Shown: in pieces, positions 56,000 through 64,000 of the stretch
How the letters are laid out: each line of letters starts with the position of its first letter
How positions within the stretch are numbered: position 1 is the first letter of the stretch
From: Bradyrhizobium sp. CCH5-F6
GTDB lineage: Bacteria; Pseudomonadota; Alphaproteobacteria; Rhizobiales; Xanthobacteraceae
Length of the DNA stretch: 64,000 nt
Assembly (NCBI RefSeq): GCF_001556045.1
Contig: NZ_LSIC01000094.1
Span: 186,001-250,000 of the forward strand
Direction: 5' to 3'
The notes under the pieces: model-generated
The model's input: only the letters and a program-made list of their open reading frames with translations
Databases searched by the model: none
Told to the model about the DNA's origin: nothing
Position numbers and translations under genes: made by a program

Positions 56000-56830
56000 T
56001 CAATTCAACCACAGCCGCGGCAGCGCGGCGCCGGTGCGCGCCAGCACAGCCATCATGTCGGCGCGCAAACGCGCCGCATCTTGGGCACAGAACCGTGCCA
56101 TTGCAAATCCATTCCACGCGGATATCCCGACCTCGCCGGAGAACGACTCCGACGCCTCGCGGATGCGATCGACCAGTGCCTCATCGCCGGGCACGATCAG
56201 GGCCGTGCCGATCGCCGCGCCACCCTTGGCGACCGCGGATCGCGCGAGCTTTGGGCCGATAGCGCCGCCGAGCCTGACCGTCTCGGCGAAGACCAACCTG
56301 CCGCCGCGGCGCATCCGCCAGCTGTCGACGAATTCACCCTGCTCCATCCGCTCGCCCATGGCGGTGCGGCCGAACACGACGATCTCGCAAAGCAGGAGCG
56401 AGGCGTTCTCGTCGAGCGTGATATCGAAGCGGCGGTGAACCCGGGCACGATCGAACAGGATCGTCTCCTGAGGCAGCCATGCGAGATGCGCTCCCGCGGC
56501 GACTTTCAAGGCGATACTGAGCTGCGCTGCCGCACCGGGCGCACGATAGACCTTTTCAGCCGCCGCAGTGGTGAGTGTCAGCCGCGAGCCCCGCTCTGCT
56601 GCGATTTCGATGTCGAAACGGTCCCCGCCAGCCACCCCGCCGGCCGTATTGACGAACACGCCGGAGAGCCCCTCGCCTTCCGGCGAGGGAAAACGCACGC
56701 GCAGCGAGCCGGACTCATGCAAGGCGCCCCGCCGCGTCATCCCATCGCGCGCGTGCACGTCGAAGCGCACCGCGCCGCGGGCGCGGTTCGCTTCGAAAAC
56801 CCCGGACGTGACTGAAACGTCGCTGCGCAT
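56000..56830 (-). CDS. ureD: urease accessory protein UreD
   Basis: This 276-residue protein scaffolds apourease activation with UreF and UreG. It has the family blocks FVNTAGGVAGGDRFDIEI, AAEKVYRA and LAWLPQETILFDRARVHRR. It follows urtE by 36 nt, so transport and catabolic genes form one run. Confidence 0.95.
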   Translation of the reverse strand: MRSDVSVTSGVFEANRARGAVRFDVHARDGMTRRGALHESGSLRVRFPSPEGEGLSGVFVNTAGGVAGGDRFDIEIAAERGSRLTLTTAAAEKVYRAPGAAAQLSIALKVAAGAHLAWLPQETILFDRARVHRRFDITLDENASLLLCEIVVFGRTAMGERMEQGEFVDSWRMRRGGRLVFAETVRLGGAIGPKLARSAVAKGGAAIGTALIVPGDEALVDRIREASESFSGEVGISAWNGFAMARFCAQDAARLRADMMAVLARTGAALPRLWLN

Positions 56831-56866
56831 CCGCCTCCCCAGCCGGTCGCGGCAGAAACTGCCGGC

Positions 56867-57562
56867 TTACAGCGCCATCTGGCGGCTGATTTCGCTTGCG
56901 TCGAGATTGGAGCGATCGCAGGTGTACTTCACCGCGCCGCGATCCATCACGGCGAAACTGTCGCCGAGTTCGCAGGCAAAGTCGAGATATTGTTCGACCA
57001 GCACGATGGCGATGCTGCCGAGGTTGCGCAGGTAAGAGATGGCGCGGCCGATGTCCTTGATGATGGAAGGCTGGATGCCTTCGGTCGGCTCGTCGAGCAG
57101 GAGCAGCTTCGGCCGCATCACCAGGGCGCGGCCGATCGCGAGCTGCTGCTGCTGGCCGCCGGAGAGATCGCCGCCGCGGCGGCCGAGCATGGATTGCAGC
57201 ACCGGAAACAGCGAGAACACGTCGTCCGGAATGTGCCTGTCCTCGCGCTTGAGCGGACCGAAGCCGGTCTTGAGATTCTCCTCGACCGTCAGCAGCGGGA
57301 AGATCTCGCGGCCCTGCGGCACGAAGCCGATGCCCTTGCGCGCCCGCTCATACGGCTTGAGGCCGGTGATATCGCTGCCGTCGAACACGATGGCGCCCGA
57401 TGCGATCGGATACTGGCCGACCATGGCGCGCAAGAGCGAGGTCTTGCCGACCCCGTTGCGCCCCAGCACGCAGGTAACCTTGCCGGGCTCCGCCGAAATC
57501 GAGACGCCGCGCAGCGCCTGGGCAGCGCCGTAGAACAGGTTGATGTCCTTGACCTCAAGCAT
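56867..57562 (-). CDS. urtE: urea ABC transporter ATPase UrtE
   Basis: This 231-residue ATPase has Walker A GRNGVGKTS (34-42), signature LSGGQQQQLAIGRAL and Walker B LLLDEPTEGIQPSI. The last is characteristic of UrtE. It lies 3 nt after urtD. Confidence 0.96.
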   Translation of the reverse strand: MLEVKDINLFYGAAQALRGVSISAEPGKVTCVLGRNGVGKTSLLRAMVGQYPIASGAIVFDGSDITGLKPYERARKGIGFVPQGREIFPLLTVEENLKTGFGPLKREDRHIPDDVFSLFPVLQSMLGRRGGDLSGGQQQQLAIGRALVMRPKLLLLDEPTEGIQPSIIKDIGRAISYLRNLGSIAIVLVEQYLDFACELGDSFAVMDRGAVKYTCDRSNLDASEISRQMAL

Positions 57563-57565
57563 GGC

Positions 57566-58327
57566 TCAGCGTCCCAAATACACTTCGATCACCCGCTCGT
57601 TGGACGAGACCTGGTCGATGGTTCCTTCCGCGAGCACGGTACCCTCGTGCAGGCAGGTGACCTTGACGCCGAGCTCGCGCACGAACGTCATGTCGTGCTC
57701 GACCACCATCACGGTGTGGGTCTTGTTGATCTCCTTCAGCAGCTCGGCGGTGAGATGCGTCTCGACGTCGGTCATCCCCGCGACCGGCTCGTCCACGAGC
57801 AGCAGCTTCGGATCCTGCGCCAGCAGCATGCCGATCTCGAGCCACTGCTTCTGGCCGTGACTGAGGCTGCCGGCAAGGCGGTTGCGGGCGTCGGTGAGGC
57901 GGATCGTCTCCAGCACCTTGTCGATGCGCTCGGCCTCCGCCTTGCTGCCCCGCCAGAACAGCGTGCCGCGGACCGAGTGGTCGACGTTGAGCGCGAGCAG
58001 AAGATTGTCCTGCACGGTCTGGCTCTCGAACACGGTCGGCTTCTGGAATTTGCGGCCGATGCCGAGCTCGGCGATGCGGGTCTCGTCGAGCCGCGTCAGG
58101 TCGGTGACGCCGTCGAACAGCACCACGCCCTCGTCGGGCTTGGTCTTGCCGGTGATGATGTCCATCATCGTGGTCTTGCCTGCGCCGTTCGGGCCGATGA
58201 TGGCGCGCATCTCGCCGGGCTCCAGCGCCAGCGACAGATTGTTGATGGCGTGGAATCCGTCGAACGAGACGTGCACGCCGTCGAGATAGAGCATCGCGGA
58301 GGTCGCGCGGGTGTCCATGACGTTCAT
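57566..58327 (-). CDS. urtD: urea ABC transporter ATPase UrtD
   Basis: This 253-residue ATPase has Walker A GPNGAGKTT, signature LSHGQKQWLEIGMLL and Walker B LLLVDEPVAGMTD. ATG at 58327 lies 4 nt after the urtC stop; the next ATG is at 58318. Confidence 0.95.
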   Translation of the reverse strand: MNVMDTRATSAMLYLDGVHVSFDGFHAINNLSLALEPGEMRAIIGPNGAGKTTMMDIITGKTKPDEGVVLFDGVTDLTRLDETRIAELGIGRKFQKPTVFESQTVQDNLLLALNVDHSVRGTLFWRGSKAEAERIDKVLETIRLTDARNRLAGSLSHGQKQWLEIGMLLAQDPKLLLVDEPVAGMTDVETHLTAELLKEINKTHTVMVVEHDMTFVRELGVKVTCLHEGTVLAEGTIDQVSSNERVIEVYLGR

Positions 58328-58331
58328 CGCG

Positions 58332-59501
58332 CTACTCCGCCATCTTGGGTTCGGTGACGCCGTCTTCGGCCGCAGCGCTCGCCGCGGCCGCGGCGGTGCG
58401 CTTTTCCTTCGACGTGTCCCACCAGGCATTGAATGTGCCGACGATGCCCTTGGGCAGCAGCAGCGTCACGAGTATGAACAGCGCCCCCAGCATGAACAGC
58501 CAGTAGGGCGCCAGCATGCCGGACGTGAAGAAGGTCTTGGCGTAATTGACCACGACGGCGCCGAGCGCTGCGCCCACCAAGGTGCCGCGGCCGCCGACCG
58601 CGACCCAAATCACCGCCTCGATCGAATTGCCGGGGGCGAATTCGGAGGGGTTGATGATGCCGACCTGCGGCACGTAGAGCGCGCCGGCGACGCCGGCCAT
58701 GCAGGCGGACACCGTGAACACGAACAGCTTGTAGGACTCGACGCGGTAGCCGAGGAAGCGCGTCCGCGATTCCGCGTCGCGCACCGCGATCAGAACCTTG
58801 CCGAGCTTGGACGAGACGATGGCGCGGCAGATCAGGAAGCCTATGATCAGCGCCAGGCAGCTCAGCGCGAACAGCGCCGCACGAGTGCCCTCCGCCTGCA
58901 CGTTGAAGCCCAGAATGTCCTTGAAGTCGGTCAGGCCGTTGTTGCCGCCGAACCCGAAATCGTTGCGGAAGAAGGCGAGCAGCAGCGCATAGGTCATCGC
59001 CTGCGTGATGATCGACAGATACACGCCGGTGACGCGGGAGCGGAACGCGAGCCAGCCGAAGCAGAAGGCGAGCAGGCCGGGCACGACCAGCACCATCAGC
59101 GCTGCGAACCAGAACATGTCGAAGCCGTACCAGTACCAGGGCAGCTTCTGCCAGTTCAGGAACACCATGAAGTCGGGCAGGATCGGATTGCCGTAGACGC
59201 CGCGGGTGCCGATCTGCCGCATCAGATACATGCCCATGGCGTAGCCGCCGAGCGCGAAGAAGGCGCCATGGCCGAGCGAGAGAATGCCGCAATAGCCCCA
59301 GATCAGGTCGATCGACAGCGCGAGGATGGCGTAGCAGACATATTTGCCCCAGAGCGCGACGAGATAGGTCGGCACCTGCAGGAACGAGCCCGCGGGCAGC
59401 AGCAGATTGGAGAGCGGGATGAGGATGCCGCAAGCCGCGACGACGGCGAGGAAGATCGTCGCGCTGCGGTCCAGCGATCGCGTCAGCATGTGAGGGGTCA
59501 T
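58332..59501 (-). CDS. urtC: urea ABC transporter permease UrtC
   Basis: This 389-residue LivM-type permease has about ten helices and the UrtC blocks LSIDLIWGYCGILSLGHGAF, FGGNNGLTDFKDILGF and WVAVGGRGTLVGAALGA. Its start overlaps the urtB stop by 4 nt (ATGA). The C-terminus carries an Ala-rich cytoplasmic tail. Confidence 0.95.
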   Translation of the reverse strand: MTPHMLTRSLDRSATIFLAVVAACGILIPLSNLLLPAGSFLQVPTYLVALWGKYVCYAILALSIDLIWGYCGILSLGHGAFFALGGYAMGMYLMRQIGTRGVYGNPILPDFMVFLNWQKLPWYWYGFDMFWFAALMVLVVPGLLAFCFGWLAFRSRVTGVYLSIITQAMTYALLLAFFRNDFGFGGNNGLTDFKDILGFNVQAEGTRAALFALSCLALIIGFLICRAIVSSKLGKVLIAVRDAESRTRFLGYRVESYKLFVFTVSACMAGVAGALYVPQVGIINPSEFAPGNSIEAVIWVAVGGRGTLVGAALGAVVVNYAKTFFTSGMLAPYWLFMLGALFILVTLLLPKGIVGTFNAWWDTSKEKRTAAAAASAAAEDGVTEPKMAE

Positions 59502-61105
59502 GCTTCCACCGCACGGCCCTTGAGCGCGAACAGGCCGCGCGGCCGTTTTTGAATGAACAGGATGATGAGAACCAGGATCGCGATCTTGCCGAGCACGGCG
59601 CCGGCCACCGGCTCCAGGAACTTGTTGGCGATGCCGAGCGTAAACGCGCCGACCAGCGTGCCCCAGAGATTGCCGACCCCGCCGAACACCACGACCATGA
59701 AGCTGTCGATGATGTAGCTCTGGCCGAGGTTGGGGCTGACATTGTCGATCTGCGACAGCGCGACGCCGGCAATGCCGGCAATGCCCGAGCCGAGGCCGAA
59801 GGTCAATGCGTCGACACGCGAGGTCGCAATGCCCATCGAAGCCGCCATGCGGCGGTTCTGCGTCACCGCGCGCATCTCGAGGCCAAGCGCGGTGTAGCGC
59901 AGCATCGCGAGCAGGATCGCGAACACCGCGAGCGTGAAGACGAGGATCCAGAGCCGGTTATAGGTGATGGTGATCTGGCCGAGCTCGAACGCGCCGCTCA
60001 TCCAGGAGGGATTGCCGACCTCGCGGTTGGTCGGGCCGAACATGGTGCGCACCGCCTGCTGCAGCACCAGCGACAGACCCCAGGTCGCCAGCAACGTCTC
60101 CAGCGGACGGCCATAGAGGAAGCGGATGATGCTGCGCTCGATCAGGACGCCGATGGCGCCGGCGACCAGGAAGGCGAGAGGCACGGCGATCAGCAGCGAA
60201 TAGTCGAAAAGGCCGGGATAGCGGGTGCGGATCACCTCCTGCACCACGAAGGTAACGTAGGCGCCGATCATCACCATCTCGCCATGCGCCATGTTGATGA
60301 CGCCCATCACGCCGAAGGTGATGGCGAGTCCGATCGCCGCGAGCAGCAGCACCGAGCCGAGCGAGAGGCCGTACCAGGCGTTCTGCACCATGGACCAGAC
60401 CGCGAGCGAGCTCTGGATCGAGCCGATCGCACTCGCGGCGGCCTTGGTGACCGACGCCGGCTGGTCGCCCATGCCGGTGAGCAGAGCCAGCGCGTCCTGG
60501 TCGCCGCGCGCCTTGAGGGTGGCCACGGCCTCGAGCTTCTCGACCTCGGTGGCGTCGGGCTTGAACAGCAGGATCGCGGCGCGGGCCTCGCCGAGCGCGG
60601 TCTTGACCGATTTATTGGTTTCCTTGGCAAGCGCGGCATCGACCGCCTCGAGCGCGGTCTCCTCATGCGACTTGAAGACGGATTGCGCGGCCTGCAGGCG
60701 CGTTCCGACATCCGGCGACTGAAGCGTCAGGCTGCCGACCGCGGCATCGACGCTGCGGCGCAGGCGGTTGTTGAGGCGGACCGCGGTCGCGCTGTCGGGC
60801 ACGCTGGTGACGGCCTCGCCGGTCGCAGCGTCGATCGACTTGCCGTCGGTGCCGGTGACGTAAACCTTCTTGCTGTCAGGATCGGCCATGAGGCGGCCGT
60901 CCTGGAGCGCGCTGATGATGGGGAAAGCCAGCTTGTTGCCACTGCCGGCGACCACACCGATCGCCTCTTCCGTGTCGGAAAAATCGTCGTTGGCGAATTT
61001 GGCGACCGCGTCCTCGAACGGACCGGCGAAGGCCGGCAGCGCGAATGCGATCAGGAACAGCGAGAGTGCAAGCGAACGGAGACGGGCGGACAAATGGGCT
61101 GGCAC
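59498..61105 (-). CDS. urtB: urea ABC transporter permease UrtB with periplasmic N-domain
   Basis: This LivH-type permease of about 535 residues has a signal or anchor region and a long N-terminal periplasmic part (about 30-240; AVAKFANDDFSDTEEAIGVV) before the membrane domain (from about 240, SLGSVLLLAAIGLAITFGVM). GVINMAHGEMVMIGAY and VFGGVGNLWGTLVGAFTLG are conserved. GTG at 61105 after GGGGTC is preferred; ATG 61171 gives a basic N-terminus with no ribosome site. It lies 83 nt after urtA. Confidence 0.93.
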   Translation of the reverse strand: MPAHLSARLRSLALSLFLIAFALPAFAGPFEDAVAKFANDDFSDTEEAIGVVAGSGNKLAFPIISALQDGRLMADPDSKKVYVTGTDGKSIDAATGEAVTSVPDSATAVRLNNRLRRSVDAAVGSLTLQSPDVGTRLQAAQSVFKSHEETALEAVDAALAKETNKSVKTALGEARAAILLFKPDATEVEKLEAVATLKARGDQDALALLTGMGDQPASVTKAAASAIGSIQSSLAVWSMVQNAWYGLSLGSVLLLAAIGLAITFGVMGVINMAHGEMVMIGAYVTFVVQEVIRTRYPGLFDYSLLIAVPLAFLVAGAIGVLIERSIIRFLYGRPLETLLATWGLSLVLQQAVRTMFGPTNREVGNPSWMSGAFELGQITITYNRLWILVFTLAVFAILLAMLRYTALGLEMRAVTQNRRMAASMGIATSRVDALTFGLGSGIAGIAGVALSQIDNVSPNLGQSYIIDSFMVVVFGGVGNLWGTLVGAFTLGIANKFLEPVAGAVLGKIAILVLIILFIQKRPRGLFALKGRAVEA

Positions 61106-61188
61106 TGTGAATGACCCCGGCAGAAATGAGTGGAGAAGGCGGCGGGATCGCCGCCTTCCCCGATCGTGCATGGAGCGTCAGATCCGGA

Positions 61189-62511
61189 TCAGGAGCCCGA
61201 ACCGAGGCACTTGCTGGTCTTGGTGTTGAAATTGCCGCACTTCTTCTCGACCCAGTCGCCGATCAGGTCCTTGGAGCCGTCCAGCTCCTTCGACCAGGCG
61301 TCGCCCGGAACGAGACCCGGCGTCTTCCAGACCACGTCGAACTGGCCGTTGCCCTTGATCTCGCCGATGAACACCGGCTTGGTGATGTGGTGGTTCGGCA
61401 GCATCTTGGACACGCCACCGGTCAGGTTCGGCGCCTCGATGCCGGGGAGCGCATCGATCACCTTGTCCGGATCGGTCGACTTCACCTTCTCGACTGCCTT
61501 CACCCACATGGCGAAACCGATCACATGCGCTTCCATCGGATCGTTGGTCACGCGCTTCGGGTTCTTGGTGTAGGCCTGCCAGTCCTTGATGAACTTCTCG
61601 TTCGCGGGGGTCTTGATCGACTGGAAGTAGTTCCAGGCGGCGAGATGGCCGACCAGCGGTTTGGTGTCGATGCCGGCGAGCTCTTCTTCGCCGACCGAGA
61701 ACGCGACCACCGGAATGTCCTTGGCCTTGATGCCCTGGTTGCCGAGCTCCTTGTAGAAGGGAACGTTGGCGTCGCCGTTGATGGTCGAGACCACCGCGGT
61801 CTTCTTGCCGGCCGAGCCGAACTTCTTGATGTCGGCGACGATGGTCTGCCAATCGGAGTGACCGAAGGGCGTGTAGTTGATCATGATGTCTTCCTGGGCG
61901 ACACCCTTCGACTTCAGATAGGCTTCCAGGATCTTGTTGGTGGTGCGCGGATAGACGTAGTCGGTGCCCGCGAGCACCCAGCGCTTCACCTTCTCTTCCT
62001 TCATCAGATAGTCGACGGCGGGGATCGCCTGCTGGTTCGGCGCAGCACCCGTGTAGAACACGTTGCGCTCGCTCTCCTCGCCCTCGTACTGCACGGGGTA
62101 GAACAGGATGTTGTTCAGCTCCTTGAAGACCGGGAGCACCGACTTGCGCGACACCGAGGTCCAGCAGCCGAACACGACCGAGACCTTGTCCTTGGTGATC
62201 AGCTCGCGCGCCTTCTCGGCGAACAGCGGCCAGTTCGAAGCGGGGTCGACCACGACGGCTTCGAGCTTCTTGCCGAGCACGCCGCCCTTCTTGTTCTGCT
62301 CGTCGATCAGGAAGAGGATGGTGTCCTTCAGCGTGGTTTCGCTGATCGCCATGGTGCCCGACAGGGAGTGGAGCACGCCGACCTTGATGGTGTCGTCCGC
62401 GGCCTTCGCGCCAGTCAATGAAGCCAGACCAAGCACCAGTCCGGCGGTCGCGGCGAGTACGCCGCGGCGGCTAAATGATGCCGCTATATCGTGAGTGGAT
62501 TTGTTAAACAT
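61189..62511 (-). CDS. urtA: urea ABC transporter substrate-binding protein UrtA
   Basis: This 440-residue periplasmic urea-binding protein has a Tat-like signal (SRRGVLAATAG, cleavage after AKA). The mature sequence starts DDTIKVGVLHSLSGTMAISE, then FGCWTSVSRKSVLPVFKE and YPVQYEGEES, which are diagnostic of UrtA. It is the first gene of the urt-ure run and is preceded by a sigma-54 promoter. Confidence 0.97.
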   Translation of the reverse strand: MFNKSTHDIAASFSRRGVLAATAGLVLGLASLTGAKAADDTIKVGVLHSLSGTMAISETTLKDTILFLIDEQNKKGGVLGKKLEAVVVDPASNWPLFAEKARELITKDKVSVVFGCWTSVSRKSVLPVFKELNNILFYPVQYEGEESERNVFYTGAAPNQQAIPAVDYLMKEEKVKRWVLAGTDYVYPRTTNKILEAYLKSKGVAQEDIMINYTPFGHSDWQTIVADIKKFGSAGKKTAVVSTINGDANVPFYKELGNQGIKAKDIPVVAFSVGEEELAGIDTKPLVGHLAAWNYFQSIKTPANEKFIKDWQAYTKNPKRVTNDPMEAHVIGFAMWVKAVEKVKSTDPDKVIDALPGIEAPNLTGGVSKMLPNHHITKPVFIGEIKGNGQFDVVWKTPGLVPGDAWSKELDGSKDLIGDWVEKKCGNFNTKTSKCLGSGS

Positions 62512-62586
62512 GAGTGTCTCATCTCCCTGACGCAGACGTTAAAACGCTGCGAAACGGCCCCACGGCCGCCTGCGATTAACGGAATC

Positions 62587-62601
62587 GCAAGAACCATGCC
62601 A
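62587..62601 (-). promoter_or_regulatory. sigma-54 (RpoN) -24/-12 promoter upstream of urtA
   Basis: On the minus strand TGGCATG-GTTC-TTGC matches the consensus TGGCACG-N4-TTGC at 10 of 11 defined positions with correct spacing. Transcription would start near 62575, giving a leader of about 65 nt before urtA. Nitrogen control by NtrC is expected from family knowledge, but no clear NtrC dyad was seen. Confidence 0.7.
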
Positions 62602-63015
62602 TGGTCTGAGCACCCTTTAACCTATTGTTTCGGCAGGAATAATCGACAGAAATCCAAGTTTCGCCGCAGTCATTTCGCCTAAATTACAGGCAATTCAAAT
62701 GTATGCGAATGCGGCAGGCGGCTTATTATCTATGCAATAGATCGCCTTTGGCTAAATTTCCGGCATCACTATTTTTGCACCTCAGTCACCGTTTCGGGCG
62801 AACTTGCCTTGAAAGCGCCCCCTCGATGTTCCATATGAGCATTCGAGACCTCTTGCGAATCAAGGGGTCGTAGCGAGCTGCGTGTTCTTAAGCCCGTACG
62901 GGCCTCTGGCTTGCCCCATATCTCCCAAGCCCATCCGACACCCCAAACACGCAGGTGTCTTCTCGACACCCTTTTGCGCGCGCCGCGCCGAATGCGCCGG
63001 GCGCCCGCTTTTGAC
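62602..63015. promoter_or_regulatory. intergenic region between urtA and the RNA helicase gene
   Basis: The left part is AT-rich and may hold NtrC binding sites for the sigma-54 promoter. The right part contains GCCCGTACGGGC (62892-62903), a perfect 12-bp palindrome, and presumably the helicase promoter and a long leader. No gene or RNA was recognised. Confidence 0.45.

Positions 63016-64000
<985 letters not shown>

Overview
The window is GC-rich chromosomal DNA from an alphaproteobacterium of the order Rhizobiales, most likely Bradyrhizobium or a close relative. This is inferred from protein family content and synteny (urt-ure supercluster, assimilatory APS-reductase sulfur locus with DUF934 and DUF2849, DUF2865, HWE kinase, fused LivM-LivG, general-stress EcfG-type promoters). 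No search was run. There is no CRISPR array, rRNA or tRNA that I can support, and no intact mobile element.

Layout. 1-6.8 kb: a 5'-truncated GGDEF/EAL protein, a small lower-GC accessory patch (two proteins of unknown family, an IS3-type transposase scrap), a translationally coupled pair of small genes, a dCACHE-type diguanylate cyclase and galU. 7-17 kb: cell-envelope and general metabolism (lytic transglycosylase, SGNH hydrolase, CsbD-like protein, two SDRs, TauD-type dioxygenase, YqgE, DsbD-N protein, flippase). 16.7-23.7 kb: a LysR regulator divergent from a nitrilase and a four-gene branched-chain-type ABC importer whose second permease and first ATPase are fused. 23.8-27.4 kb: TSUP permease, 3-hydroxybutyrate dehydrogenase with a patatin-like hydrolase, and a CAP lipoprotein.

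27.5-39.0 kb is a complete sulfate-assimilation locus: on the minus strand cysG-DUF2849-cysI-DUF934-cysH followed by sbp-cysT-cysW-cysA, and divergently on the plus strand cysD and a fused cysNC. Together they import sulfate, activate it to APS/PAPS, reduce it to sulfite and then sulfide, and make the siroheme that the sulfite reductase needs. glcB (malate synthase G) follows.

41.6-46.3 kb is a run of small envelope and stress-type genes (CsbD, a 51-residue membrane protein, DUF2865, an L,D-transpeptidase, AI-2E transporter, a DUF883-like protein). Five perfect GGAAC-N16/17-CGTT elements lie in front of these genes, which marks a local general-stress (EcfG) regulon; a one-mismatch copy precedes the CsbD-like gene at 10.4-10.8 kb. 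Then come a decayed PepSY gene, opgC, a TetR regulator and a CHASE/HWE histidine kinase with an eroded ATP-binding N-box.

50.6-62.5 kb is a single-strand nitrogen-scavenging supercluster, urtABCDE-ureD-ureA-ureB-HD-ureC-ABM-ureE-ureF-ureG: a urea ABC importer with urease and its nickel-insertion chaperones. A good sigma-54 -24/-12 element sits upstream of urtA. Two non-urease genes, a RelA/SpoT-hydrolase-like HD protein and an ABM-fold monooxygenase, are embedded in it. The window ends inside a DEAD-box RNA helicase.
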